Source: Desulfosporosinus sp. (GTDB lineage: Bacteria; Bacillota; Desulfitobacteriia; Desulfitobacteriales; Desulfitobacteriaceae). From it: 64,000 nt of DNA. The notes under the pieces were generated by a model. It saw nothing but the letters and a program-made list of their open reading frames with translations. It made no database searches and was not told where the DNA came from. Location of the stretch: positions 30,119 through 94,118 of the forward strand of contig JAIMKP010000007.1 in the NCBI GenBank assembly GCA_020692355.1, read 5' to 3'. The first letter of the stretch is position 1. Each line of letters starts with the position of its first letter. Positions 16,946 through 24,852 of this stretch are shown here, in pieces. The translations under genes and the position numbers were made by a program.

Positions 16946-18178
16946 GTGAAAAAGTTAGGCCTTGCGGGGTTGCTGATCGCATCCCTCGCGCTCAGCGGAT
17001 GTGGTAGTACAGGTGCTGGTGCAGGTACAGGGACAACGACGAACAAAGAACAGAAAACTGTCAAAGTGGGTATTATTGACACCTATACCGGGGGAGCAGC
17101 CACCTATGCCAAAGATGCATTGGATGGGTTTAAGCTAGCTGCCACCGAAACGGCTGAAAAAGGCGGCCCCAAGATTGAGTTTGTCACCCGGGATGATGAG
17201 TTTAAAGTCGACAAGGCCACGAACTGGGCCAAAGAACTGGTCATGCGGGAGCGGGTTGATATTTTAGCCGGGACGATCAATAGTGCCGGTTCTTTGGCAG
17301 TTTCTCAATATGCGAAGGAAAACAAGATCCCTTTTATTGTTTGGGGAGGAATGAGTGATAAGATCACCGGGGCCGCTGGGCATCGTTATGTTTTCAGCAC
17401 CTTGCCCAACACGGCGGTTATTGGCAAAGCTGGAGCGGTACAGATGTCGAAACTCCCCTATAAGAAGTATTGGCTGGCGGGCAGTGACTACGAGTACGGG
17501 CATTCTGTGGTGAACAACTTCTGGGCCAACCTGGAGAAAATGGCACCGGGTGTGAGCAAAGCCGGAGAATCTTGGTGGCGGGTCGGCGAGACTGATTTCA
17601 CCCCTTACATTAATAAGATTCGCAGTACCAAGCCGGATGCCTTGGTCGTGGGGACAGGTGGAGGCGACATGGTGGCCTTTATGAAAGCTATTACTACTAC
17701 AGGATTAGCTAAGGATATCCCGGTGTGGGTGCATACCGCCACCGATTTAAGTACGCTGGCTCCTTTAGGCAACGAGGCCCCGGAAGGGGTTATGGGAACC
17801 AATCCTTATTTTGCCTACTATCCAGATACTCCTGAAAACAAGGCGTTTGTGGACGCTTTCAAAAAGGCTTATAACCGTGAACCAGCTGCTTTTGCCATCT
17901 ATGGCTACATGAGCGGTAAATTTCTCGCTCAAGCAATCCAGAAAGCGGGTAGCATGGATAAGGAAAAAATCGTCGATGCCCTGGAAGGGTTGAGCATTGA
18001 TACACCAGTTGGCAAAGCCACCTTGCGCAAGGAAGACCATCAGGTCATGCTGCCGATGTTCTACGGAACCACCGCTAAGGTGGGAGGCAAAATGATGGCT
18101 AAGGATATTGTCACCTTGCCTGCTGAGCAGATTATACCATCAGCGGCAGAGGTCTTGAAGTCCCGAGAGAAAAAATAG
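16946..18178 (+). CDS. Branched-chain amino acid type ABC transporter, substrate-binding lipoprotein
   Basis: Predicted 410-residue exported lipoprotein. The signal peptide LGLAGLLIASLALSGC ends in a lipobox (LSGC), so the mature protein is anchored by the Cys and followed by a G/T-rich linker. The mature part is a type I periplasmic-binding fold of the Leu/Ile/Val group: VKVGIIDTYTGGAATYAKDALDGF, ILAGTINSAGSLAVSQ, ANTAVIG-like and AFAIYGYMSGKFLAQAI. The GTG at 16946 has GGAGG about seven bases upstream. It is the first gene of a five-gene transporter operon. The ligand could be an amino acid, an amide or an aromatic acid. Confidence 0.88.
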   Translation: MKKLGLAGLLIASLALSGCGSTGAGAGTGTTTNKEQKTVKVGIIDTYTGGAATYAKDALDGFKLAATETAEKGGPKIEFVTRDDEFKVDKATNWAKELVMRERVDILAGTINSAGSLAVSQYAKENKIPFIVWGGMSDKITGAAGHRYVFSTLPNTAVIGKAGAVQMSKLPYKKYWLAGSDYEYGHSVVNNFWANLEKMAPGVSKAGESWWRVGETDFTPYINKIRSTKPDALVVGTGGGDMVAFMKAITTTGLAKDIPVWVHTATDLSTLAPLGNEAPEGVMGTNPYFAYYPDTPENKAFVDAFKKAYNREPAAFAIYGYMSGKFLAQAIQKAGSMDKEKIVDALEGLSIDTPVGKATLRKEDHQVMLPMFYGTTAKVGGKMMAKDIVTLPAEQIIPSAAEVLKSREKK

Positions 18179-18191
18179 GGGAGAAAAGGCC

Positions 18192-19070
18192 ATGGACTTT
18201 GCAACATTTGCCAGCCAGTTTCTGATCGGGTTAAGCCGAGGGATGATCTTCTTTATTGTCTCGGCTGGCTTGACCTTGGTTTTCGGAGTCTTACGGGTTT
18301 CCAATTTCGCGCATGGCTCCCTTTACATGTTAGGAGCTTTCCTCGCCTATACGGCTATTCTTTGGTTAGGACAGGGAGAAGCTGGGTTTTGGCTGGCGCT
18401 CCTGATTGCTCCGCTTGCTGTAGCAGTCATTGCCCTAGTCATCGAACGGGGACTGCTCCGCTTTATTTACAAACGAGAGCACCTCATGCAGATGCTGTTA
18501 ACCTATTCTCTGGTGCTGATTTTTGGGGATTTGGTGAAAATGGTTTGGGGATCGGATTACAAATCCCTTCCTGTTCCCCAAGCCCTTACCGGTTCCTTTC
18601 ATTTTCTAGAGGCCAATCTCCCCGTATATAATGCATTTTTGTTGCTTATCGGGCCGCTGGTCGCCCTCGGACTTTGGTTCTTCCTCTTTAGGACGCATTT
18701 GGGTAAGCTTTGCCGGGCGACGGCAGCGGATCGGGAAATGGTGGATGTACTCGGCCAGAATAGTACCTGGATCTTCGCGCTGGTGTTTGCTTTGGGGGGC
18801 TGGCTGGCTGGTTTAGGGGGTGCCTTGATTGCCCCGACGGTAAATATTGCCATGGGAATGGATGCGAACATCATCATTTATGCCTTTTTGATCGTGGTTG
18901 TCGGAGGGCTTGGGAATGTTTGGGGTGCCCTCATCAGCTCTTTGATCATGGGGGTTGGGGAATCTTTAGGGGTACTTTTTATCCCGGATTTTGCGATTAT
19001 CCTACCCTATCTTATTGCAGGTGTATTGTTGATTATCCGGCCGTCCGGTCTCTTGCGATCGGCATGGTAA
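18192..19070 (+). CDS. livH: Branched-chain amino acid ABC transporter permease LivH
   Basis: Predicted 292-residue inner-membrane permease with about eight hydrophobic segments. Family landmarks are GLTLVFGVLRVSNFAHGSLYMLGAF near residue 30, TYSLVLIFGDLVKMVWG, and the cytoplasmic coupling region FRTHLGKLCRATAADREMVDVLG. The last is followed by LGGWLAGLGGALIAPTV and VVVGGLGNVWGALISSLIMGVGE. It pairs with LivM to form the channel. The ATG lies 13 bases after the lipoprotein gene stop with GGGGAGAAAAGG upstream. Confidence 0.92.
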   Translation: MDFATFASQFLIGLSRGMIFFIVSAGLTLVFGVLRVSNFAHGSLYMLGAFLAYTAILWLGQGEAGFWLALLIAPLAVAVIALVIERGLLRFIYKREHLMQMLLTYSLVLIFGDLVKMVWGSDYKSLPVPQALTGSFHFLEANLPVYNAFLLLIGPLVALGLWFFLFRTHLGKLCRATAADREMVDVLGQNSTWIFALVFALGGWLAGLGGALIAPTVNIAMGMDANIIIYAFLIVVVGGLGNVWGALISSLIMGVGESLGVLFIPDFAIILPYLIAGVLLIIRPSGLLRSAW

Positions 19071-19082
19071 GGAGGTGGGAGG

Positions 19083-20066
19083 ATGTCTTGTAGTTATTCG
19101 ACAGTTCGAGCGGAGAAGCGCGTGCAGAAGAGGAGCCTTGTCCTCCGTCTGGCTCTGATAGGGTTGGTTTTATTTTTTTTGATTCTGCCTTCTTTCTTAT
19201 CGCCCTATGCGCTGTATCTCATGGCGACGATCTTTACGACCGCGCTGTTGGCTACGAGTCTTAACTTGGTTTTAGGTTATGGGGGTCTGATGCATCTGCA
19301 TCATGCCGTATTTTACGGGGTTGGAGCCTATGCAGTGGCGATTTTAATGACCAAGACCGCCCTGCCCTTTTGGGCGGCAGCCATCATTGCGCCCTTTGCT
19401 GCGGCGCTGGTGGCCCTGTTGATTGGTTGGTTTTCCGTACGGCTGCGAGGACTCTATTTTGGCATGCTGACCTTGGCGCTGGGACAGCTGGTGTGGGCCA
19501 TTGTCTATCGCTGGAATGCCTTGACAGGCGGGGATGACGGGATCCATGCTATCCCGGTGCCAGAAGTTTTGACTTCCCTGAATGCGTCTTATTACCTAAC
19601 CTTGATCGTCTTGGTGCTCTCTCTTTTGGTCTTATTTGCCATCGTGAAATCCCCGTTTGGGTTAATTTTGACAGCTGCCCGGGATAACATCCCACGGACG
19701 GGCAGTATCGGCGTCAACGTCAAGCGACATCAATTGGCCGCGTTTGTCATCGCTGGGTTCTTCGCCGGGATCGCCGGAGTTTTGTTTATTGTAATTGACC
19801 GCTCCGTTGCTCCCTCGCTTCTTTATTGGAACAAGTCTGCTGAAGTGCTGATCATGTGTTTAATGGGCGGGATGGGTACGTTCTTAGGCCCAAGCCTTGG
19901 TGCAGCCCTGCTTGTTCTTCTGTCGATGGTCGTTGGGGTCTATACCGAATACTGGCTTTTAGTCCTCGGCCTGATCCTGCTCGTGCTGGTTCTCTTCCTG
20001 CCCCAGGGTATCCTGGGTTTTGTGTCCGGCAAACTGAAATCTGCCAGCCGGAAAGAGGTGGATTGA
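19083..20066 (+). CDS. livM: Branched-chain amino acid ABC transporter permease LivM
   Basis: Predicted 327-residue membrane permease with about nine hydrophobic segments. Landmarks are LNLVLGYGGLMHLHHAVFYGVGAYAV (in most homologues G-x-S-x-G at this place; here the Ser position reads M/H), RLRGLYFGMLTLALGQLVWA, and the coupling loop TAARDNIPRTGSIGVNVKRHQLAAFVIAGFFAGIAG (landmark only), then LMGGMGTFLGPSLGAALL. It lies 12 bases downstream of livH with GGAGGTGGGAGG before the ATG, and one base before livG. Confidence 0.91.
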   Translation: MSCSYSTVRAEKRVQKRSLVLRLALIGLVLFFLILPSFLSPYALYLMATIFTTALLATSLNLVLGYGGLMHLHHAVFYGVGAYAVAILMTKTALPFWAAAIIAPFAAALVALLIGWFSVRLRGLYFGMLTLALGQLVWAIVYRWNALTGGDDGIHAIPVPEVLTSLNASYYLTLIVLVLSLLVLFAIVKSPFGLILTAARDNIPRTGSIGVNVKRHQLAAFVIAGFFAGIAGVLFIVIDRSVAPSLLYWNKSAEVLIMCLMGGMGTFLGPSLGAALLVLLSMVVGVYTEYWLLVLGLILLVLVLFLPQGILGFVSGKLKSASRKEVD

Positions 20067-20067
20067 G

Positions 20068-20805
20068 ATGTTGCGTGTTGACAAAGTCCGTAAGGCTTTT
20101 CAGGGGTTCCAAGCGGTCGCGGACGCGAATCTTACGGTTCCTTCCGGAATGGTGACAGCAGTGATCGGACCTAATGGGGCCGGGAAGTCCACTTTGTTCA
20201 ATTTGATCACGGGGCATCTGCAGTCTGATTCCGGGCAGATCCTGTTCCAGGAGGAGAATATTGCCGGACTTCCCCCGCATGCGATAACCCGCAAGGGGAT
20301 CGGTCGCTCGTTTCAGCTCATCAACATCTTCCAGCGGTTAACGGTGTTTGAAAATATCAAGGCAGCGCTGATCGCGCGTGAAGGAAAAACCATGAATTTC
20401 TTTCTTCCCGCACGCCGGTTGTTCAATGATGAGGTGTGGGATATTCTAGGGGAATTCGGGCTTGCTGATTTCGCAGAGAGAAGCGCAAGCCTCATGTCAT
20501 ACGGGGATCAGAAAGTTTTGGAAATCGCCATTGCGCTGGCGACTAAGCCTAAGCTTCTCCTTTTAGATGAACCCACGGCGGGTATGTCTCCAGAGGAAAC
20601 TCGGAAAATTGTTCAGTTAATTAAAAGGCTTTCATGTGACCAGGGATTGACGATCTTGCTCACTGAGCATGACATGGAGCTTGTGTTCGATGTCGCTCAA
20701 CGGATCATGGTTCTGCACCAAGGCCGGACGATTGCCGAAGGGTTGCCGGAGGATGTCCGTCGCGATGCCGGAGTTCGAAGCGCTTACTTGGGTGAGGCGA
20801 TCTAA
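20068..20805 (+). CDS. livG: Branched-chain amino acid ABC transporter ATPase LivG
   Basis: Predicted 245-residue ATPase subunit. Walker A is GPNGAGKST (near residue 35), the Q-loop region is RSFQLINIFQRLTVFENI, the ABC signature is degenerate (LMSYGDQKVLEIAIAL instead of LSGGQ, as is common in LivG), Walker B is LLLLDEPTAGMSPEE, and the switch His lies in LLTEHDME. The gene begins one base after the livM stop, which indicates translational coupling. It pairs with LivF. Confidence 0.93.
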   Translation: MLRVDKVRKAFQGFQAVADANLTVPSGMVTAVIGPNGAGKSTLFNLITGHLQSDSGQILFQEENIAGLPPHAITRKGIGRSFQLINIFQRLTVFENIKAALIAREGKTMNFFLPARRLFNDEVWDILGEFGLADFAERSASLMSYGDQKVLEIAIALATKPKLLLLDEPTAGMSPEETRKIVQLIKRLSCDQGLTILLTEHDMELVFDVAQRIMVLHQGRTIAEGLPEDVRRDAGVRSAYLGEAI

Positions 20806-20846
20806 GGTTTTCAGGTTGCCATGAAAGGGATGTGGGGGACAGAAGG

Positions 20847-21542
20847 ATGTTGGATGTTCAGAACATACATACTTATTATGGCTTAAGTCATGTGTTGTTT
20901 GGAGTTTCTCTTGTAGTAAAAGAAGGGGAAGCAGTGGCTCTTTTGGGTCGGAACGGGGTGGGGAAAACCACGACACTGACAAGTATCATCGGCCTAACTC
21001 CCCCGCGCCAAGGGCATATCCTCTTTCGCCGGCAGAGCCTCAACAAGGTGCCTACGCGGCGTATGGTTGATTTGGGGATTTGCTTTGTTCCTGACAGCCG
21101 CCGGATTTTCCCGGATTTGACCGTGCGGGAGAATCTGGAGGTGGCTCAAGGGGCACGGTCGAAAGGGGAGTGGACGCTCAAGCGAGTGTATGCGTGGTTT
21201 CCTGTCCTCGAAAAATATGCCAAACGGCGCGGTGGGAACCTAAGCGGCGGGGAACAGCAGATGCTGGCGATTGGCAGGGCTTTGTTGGGAAACCCGAAAT
21301 TATTGATTTTGGATGAGCCGACAGAAGGCTTGGCACCCTTGGTGGTCAAGGAACTGGAGGATCAGATCTTTAAACTGAAGCGAGAGGGAATGTCCATCCT
21401 GCTGGCAGAACAAAACTTGAAATCGGCTTTAAAAATTGCTGACCGTTGTTATATCTTAGAAAAGGGCCAGGTACGCTATGAAGGTCCAGCCGCTAATCTC
21501 CAGGAAAACGACGACATTCGGGCCAAATACCTTCTAGTCTAA
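20847..21542 (+). CDS. livF: Branched-chain amino acid ABC transporter ATPase LivF
   Basis: Predicted 231-residue ATPase subunit. Walker A is GRNGVGKTT, the Q-loop region is ICFVPDSRRIFPDLTVREN, the signature is NLSGGEQQMLAIGRAL, Walker B is LLILDEPTEGLAP, and the C-terminal part is SILLAEQNLKSALKIADRCYILEKG. The start at ATG 20847 is preferred over an in-frame GTG at 20832 because it matches the family N-terminus (MLDVQNIHTYYG). It completes the transporter. Confidence 0.92.
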   Translation: MLDVQNIHTYYGLSHVLFGVSLVVKEGEAVALLGRNGVGKTTTLTSIIGLTPPRQGHILFRRQSLNKVPTRRMVDLGICFVPDSRRIFPDLTVRENLEVAQGARSKGEWTLKRVYAWFPVLEKYAKRRGGNLSGGEQQMLAIGRALLGNPKLLILDEPTEGLAPLVVKELEDQIFKLKREGMSILLAEQNLKSALKIADRCYILEKGQVRYEGPAANLQENDDIRAKYLLV

Positions 21543-21651
21543 GTTTGCTCATCCCGGGCACTGACAACCGTTCGTGGACAGGCATGGTCGAATCCGTTAT
21601 GATCAGAGCGGAGATGCCATGCTTGTATGTTTGAAAAGGGGGAACTTGACG

Positions 21652-22386
21652 ATGCAAGGTAAAGTCGCTTTGATTACAGGCGGAGGAACAGGGATCGGTC
21701 GGGCTGTCGCGCTCCGTTTAGCGCAGGAAGGAGCGTATATCGCCATTAATTATTCCCGTTCCGAACAAGAGGCCTTGACAGTCCAAAGCGAAGTTGAAGC
21801 CTTGGGCTGCAAGGCCAAGGCTTTTCGGGCGGATGTCGCTGATGATGCGGCGGTGCGCCCCATGATCGCGGCGGTGATTCAGGAGTTTGGACATCTCGAT
21901 ATCCTCGTGAACAATGCGGGGATGACGCATTTTGTGGAGCACGCTGATTTAGACGGGCTAAGAGACGAATACTGGGATGATATGATTAACGTTAATGTCA
22001 AAGGCTTATTTCACTGCTGCAGGGCAGCTGCTCCAGAACTCAAAAAGCAGCGGGGATGCATCGTGAACATTACCTCCATCGCTGGGATTACGGGGTTGGG
22101 AAGTTCAATTGCCTATGCGGCTTCGAAGGCTGCCGCGATCAGCGTCACGAAGTCTTTGGCCAGGGTTTTGGCCCCAGAGGTACGGGTAAATGCGGTGGCT
22201 CCTGGAATTGTGCAAACGCGCTGGGTCGCCGGACAGGACGAGCATATCAAGCGTCTGGCGGAGGGCACGCCGTTGGGCGGTGTGGCCGCTCCGGATGATG
22301 TGGCTGAAGTGGTGTTTTCCCTGATCGCCAATGCCCGTTTCGTAACCGGGCAAAATATCGTCGTCGACGGGGGGATGTTTATTTAG
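21652..22386 (+). CDS. SDR-family oxidoreductase (FabG-like)
   Basis: Predicted 244-residue NAD(P)-dependent short-chain dehydrogenase. The cofactor motif is TGGGTGIGRA near the N-terminus, followed by NNAGMTH, the catalytic Ser in NITSIAGITGLGSSIAY, the YxxxK motif YAASKAA, and the C-terminal VTGQNIVVDGGMFI typical of FabG-like reductases. The ATG at 21652 has AAGGGGGA eight bases upstream. It follows the liv genes after 110 bases on the same strand and may share their transcript; its substrate is unknown. Its last codons overlap those of the convergent TMEM165-family gene by eight bases. Confidence 0.88.
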   Translation: MQGKVALITGGGTGIGRAVALRLAQEGAYIAINYSRSEQEALTVQSEVEALGCKAKAFRADVADDAAVRPMIAAVIQEFGHLDILVNNAGMTHFVEHADLDGLRDEYWDDMINVNVKGLFHCCRAAAPELKKQRGCIVNITSIAGITGLGSSIAYAASKAAAISVTKSLARVLAPEVRVNAVAPGIVQTRWVAGQDEHIKRLAEGTPLGGVAAPDDVAEVVFSLIANARFVTGQNIVVDGGMFI

Positions 22387-22945
22387 CGGACAAAGCGGAA
22401 TAGAGGCCAACCAGCCCGAAACCGATAAAGATTAGGGCCGAGATCCACTTGACCAGCCGCTCTGGAATGCGCTTGCCGGCAATGACCCCAACGTAAATCC
22501 CAAGGGCATCAGCTATGAGCATCCCGGTGGTTGTTCCCATGAGGGTGGCTAAGGGGTTTTCGTAACGGGCGGCTAAGGCTACCGTGGCCAGTTGGGTTTT
22601 GTCTCCCATTTCAGCGAAAAAGAAAGCGATCGCCACGGTGATGACCGGGCTGATGACAAGCTTTCTTTTTTCTTCTCCCTCCAGGGTATCTCCGCGTATC
22701 GTCCAGAGCCCAAAAAAAATAAAGGATATTGCGGCAATAAGTTTTATGAGGCCGAAGTTGAGGGATGTGCCGAGAAAGGTTCCTAAAGCCACGGCCAGCG
22801 CGTGGTTTAGGATGGTCGCCCAGAGCACGCCCCAGAGTACGGAGCGCGCTGGGAAGCGAGTGGCCATCGCCATGGCCAGGAGCTGAGTCTTATCCCCCAT
22901 TTCAGCGAGTACAACCATGATCATAGCACCCAGAAAAACACTCAT
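22379..22945 (-). CDS. TMEM165/GDT1 (UPF0016) family manganese exporter
   Basis: Predicted 188-residue membrane protein with six hydrophobic segments in two repeats. Each repeat carries the family signature E-x-G-D-K-T-Q: once as AEMGDKTQLLAMAMATRF near residue 13, and once as AEMGDKTQLATVALAARY near residue 110. Bacterial members (MneA) export Mn2+, while eukaryotic ones move Mn2+/Ca2+ across the Golgi. The assignment to manganese is strengthened by the yybP-ykoY riboswitch in its leader. The stop overlaps the convergent SDR gene. Confidence 0.92.
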   Translation of the reverse strand: MSVFLGAMIMVVLAEMGDKTQLLAMAMATRFPARSVLWGVLWATILNHALAVALGTFLGTSLNFGLIKLIAAISFIFFGLWTIRGDTLEGEEKRKLVISPVITVAIAFFFAEMGDKTQLATVALAARYENPLATLMGTTTGMLIADALGIYVGVIAGKRIPERLVKWISALIFIGFGLVGLYSALSAK

Positions 22946-23029
22946 TAAGATACTCCTTTGTTTCAGTTTTTGTTAGTTTTCCCAATCTCCGTAGAATCCA
23001 GAACCTGAAAATCCACAGAAAGGTTCTAT

Positions 23030-23195
23030 AATTAAAATAGAGACCTTTAACAAAAGCCTAAAGGCTCTCGTTAAAGGTCTCGCTCATTGGCTTAAGCCAA
23101 CGGTGAAGCCAGGATTAAATCCAGCATTAAATCCAGCATGTTGACTTCACCTCCATCTCGTTCGATGGAGCTACTCCCCTTCAGTGCCAGTTTAC
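23030..23195 (-). promoter_or_regulatory. yybP-ykoY manganese riboswitch upstream of the TMEM165-family gene
   Basis: On the minus strand the leader has the aptamer hallmark AAGGGGAGTAGC (23170-23181). This is followed by a TCCATCG/CGATGGA-type arm, the central GGCTTAAGCC helix and a terminal GAGACCTTTAAC. That last segment pairs with GTTAAAGGTCTC to form an intrinsic terminator (23040-23082) followed by TATTTTAATT. This is the known ON-switch layout: Mn2+ binding to the aptamer should block the terminator and allow exporter synthesis. Confidence 0.88.
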
Positions 23196-23218
23196 TGGGA
23201 AACTAGTTCGGTTGTCAA
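23189..23218 (-). promoter_or_regulatory. Sigma-A promoter of the manganese riboswitch transcript
   Basis: On the minus strand, TTGACA (23218-23213) and TAAACT (23194-23189) are separated by 18 bases, just upstream of the aptamer. Confidence 0.65.
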
Positions 23219-23266
23219 GCACGCAGGCTAATACAGGTTACGTTTTCCTGGGGCGGTTGGTGAGTT

Positions 23267-23614
23267 TCATTTGTCGCCTTCCTCGGGGACGATACAGATA
23301 AAGCGGAACTCCTCTTCCCCCCGGTTTAAGAATTGATGGATTGCATCACCTGGCACATAAGCAAAGGATCCCGCTTGGAGCAGGTGATCCACTCCATCCA
23401 AGTGGAGCGTTCCCTGTCCGCTGACGATATAGTTGATATGGGGCCAGGGATGGCTGTGCCGAGGGGAATACCCTCCTTCCCCAAGTTCAAACAAGCGCAT
23501 CACCCAGCCGTCCCAGCCGTCTTGGGATGAGATCAGAACCTTCTTGAGGACATTCTTCATGAGATCATTGTCAATTCGTGTGCCGAGTGTTTCCTTAACG
23601 TGGCCGACAGGCAT
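23267..23614 (-). CDS. Small cupin-domain protein
   Basis: Predicted 115-residue single-domain cupin. Cupin motif 1 reads GEGGYSPRHSHPWPHINYIVSG, where the H-x-H and following E/H-like positions bind a metal. Motif 2 is PGDAIHQFLNRGEEEF. Such stand-alone cupins act as isomerases, dioxygenases or sensors and cannot be specified further. The ATG at 23614 (MPVGHVKETL) has AGGAGG seven bases upstream; earlier in-frame ATGs at 23620 and 23641 are less well placed. It is divergent from the second manganese riboswitch. Confidence 0.75.
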   Translation of the reverse strand: MPVGHVKETLGTRIDNDLMKNVLKKVLISSQDGWDGWVMRLFELGEGGYSPRHSHPWPHINYIVSGQGTLHLDGVDHLLQAGSFAYVPGDAIHQFLNRGEEEFRFICIVPEEGDK

Positions 23615-23720
23615 GATCATTCCTCCTTTTTTGTTCACCACTAGATTGTGAGTAGTTTACGTATCTCGACCCCCTTGTCCGTATTATAAGAGATTTTTGT
23701 TTACTTGACGACTATCCCCC

Positions 23721-23748
23721 TTGACAATTTTTTAGAATTTGATATGAT
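23721..23748 (+). promoter_or_regulatory. Sigma-A promoter of the pspA leader
   Basis: A perfect TTGACA at 23721-23726 and TATGAT at 23743-23748 are spaced by 16 bases, placing the transcript start just before the riboswitch. Confidence 0.7.
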
Positions 23749-23759
23749 AATGCCTGTAA

Positions 23760-23905
23760 CAAGTGAATGTCTAAGCTCCGTGTTAAGGGGAGTAGCGAAC
23801 GGCAGAAATGTCGTGGATAGCGTCGACATACGGCTTTGGACGAAGAAGCCCGGCCTATCCCCAGATGATGGTTGCAAGACCTTACCCAAAGGGTGAGGTC
23901 TTTTT
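23760..23905 (+). promoter_or_regulatory. Second yybP-ykoY manganese riboswitch, upstream of pspA
   Basis: The hallmark AAGGGGAGTAGC is at 23785-23796. It is followed by an inner arm (GTCGTGG...GTCGAC), the GGCTTT...AAGCCCGGCC region, a closing TATCCCC, and TTGCAAGACC. The terminator hairpin AAGACCTTACCC-aaa-GGGTGAGGTCTT and a T5 run lie at 23876-23905. Between the terminator and the next start codon (24124) are 218 bases, including another hairpin. Aptamer plus terminator should make this an Mn2+-dependent ON switch. Confidence 0.87.
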
Positions 23906-23977
23906 GCGTACAATGAACGCAACAGACATCATCATTTGGGGGTGAGCGAGGGCAGGAACTTAATTAGGGTTGAAAGG

Positions 23978-24029
23978 AGGCTATGCCGGAAGACTCGGTC
24001 ACCTAAGCCGGGGACGAAAACTTTAGCCT
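23978..24029 (+). other. Structured leader segment before pspA
   Basis: Two nested stems are visible: AGGCTA (23978-23983) with TAGCCT (24024-24029), and GCCGG with CCGGG inside. They enclose a GGTCACCTAAG loop and a GGGACGAAAAC strand. It does not match a riboswitch class that I can name. A tiny frame (MPEDSVT, AAAGGAGG upstream) runs through it. The rest of 23906-24123 shows only the pspA ribosome site. Confidence 0.35.
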
Positions 24030-24123
24030 AGATGAAACAAAAGGGATGTCTTCAACGTATTACAAAAAGAGAAGTCATCTGCGGAAAACGAAAGGAATCG
24101 GAAAACGAAAGGGGAAATTTAAA

Positions 24124-24795
24124 ATGGGTTTATTCACGAAAGTAAAGGATTTACTGCAAGCGAATATCATGGATTTGGTAAATAAGGCTGAGGATCCGGA
24201 GAAGATGCTGACCCTGTATGTGGAGCGGGCGACGGAAGAGGTGCGCAACTTCCAGATCCAAGTCAATCGTGCGGTTGCGGACAAGATCCAATTGGAAGAG
24301 CGAATTAAGGAGCAGGAAAAAGAAATCGGACAGCGGACGGAACAGGCAACATTGGCGGTTCAGCAAAACCGGGATGATTTAGCACGTACGGCGCTGACCC
24401 TCAAAAAGCAAGCTGAACAGAGTTTGGCAGATTTTCAAGCACAACTGGCCGATCAGACTCAGGCCGTTGCGGATCTCCAGGAAAACCTGAGAATACTCAC
24501 GGAAAAACTGGAGAAAGCCAAGATGGAGCGCAACAACCTGGTGATGCGTCAGCGCCGGGCCCAGACTATGAAAAAGGCTAATGAAGCCGTTTCCGGGCTC
24601 TCGGCGCGGGATCCACTGGCTGACATTGATCGTATGAAAGATAGAGTGGATCGCATGGAAGCCGAAGCCAAGGCTTCGCGTACACTCATCACGACTAATT
24701 CCATTGACGATCAGTTTGCGGAATTGGAGAAGAGTCGAGCAAACTCCGAAATTGACGATGAACTGGCCAAACTGAAGGAGAGTCTGCGCTCATAG
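24124..24795 (+). CDS. pspA: PspA/IM30-family membrane-stress protein
   Basis: Predicted 223-residue, almost wholly coiled-coil peripheral membrane protein. The N-terminal amphipathic helix GLFTKVKDLLQANIMDLVNKAEDPEKML and the following EVRNFQIQVNRAVADK...LKKQAEQSLADFQAQL pattern are typical of PspA/LiaH/Vipp1, which form ESCRT-III-like polymers on stressed membranes (landmarks only). The ATG at 24124 follows AAAGGGGAAATTTAAA; upstream in-frame ATGs lack a site. It is co-directional with and 57 bases before a Tim44-like gene, behind a manganese riboswitch. Confidence 0.88.
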   Translation: MGLFTKVKDLLQANIMDLVNKAEDPEKMLTLYVERATEEVRNFQIQVNRAVADKIQLEERIKEQEKEIGQRTEQATLAVQQNRDDLARTALTLKKQAEQSLADFQAQLADQTQAVADLQENLRILTEKLEKAKMERNNLVMRQRRAQTMKKANEAVSGLSARDPLADIDRMKDRVDRMEAEAKASRTLITTNSIDDQFAELEKSRANSEIDDELAKLKESLRS

Positions 24796-24852
24796 TTCAA
24801 GAGAAAGCGTGGGACACTAAAGGCAGACTTGAAAAGAGATAAAGGTGATGTC

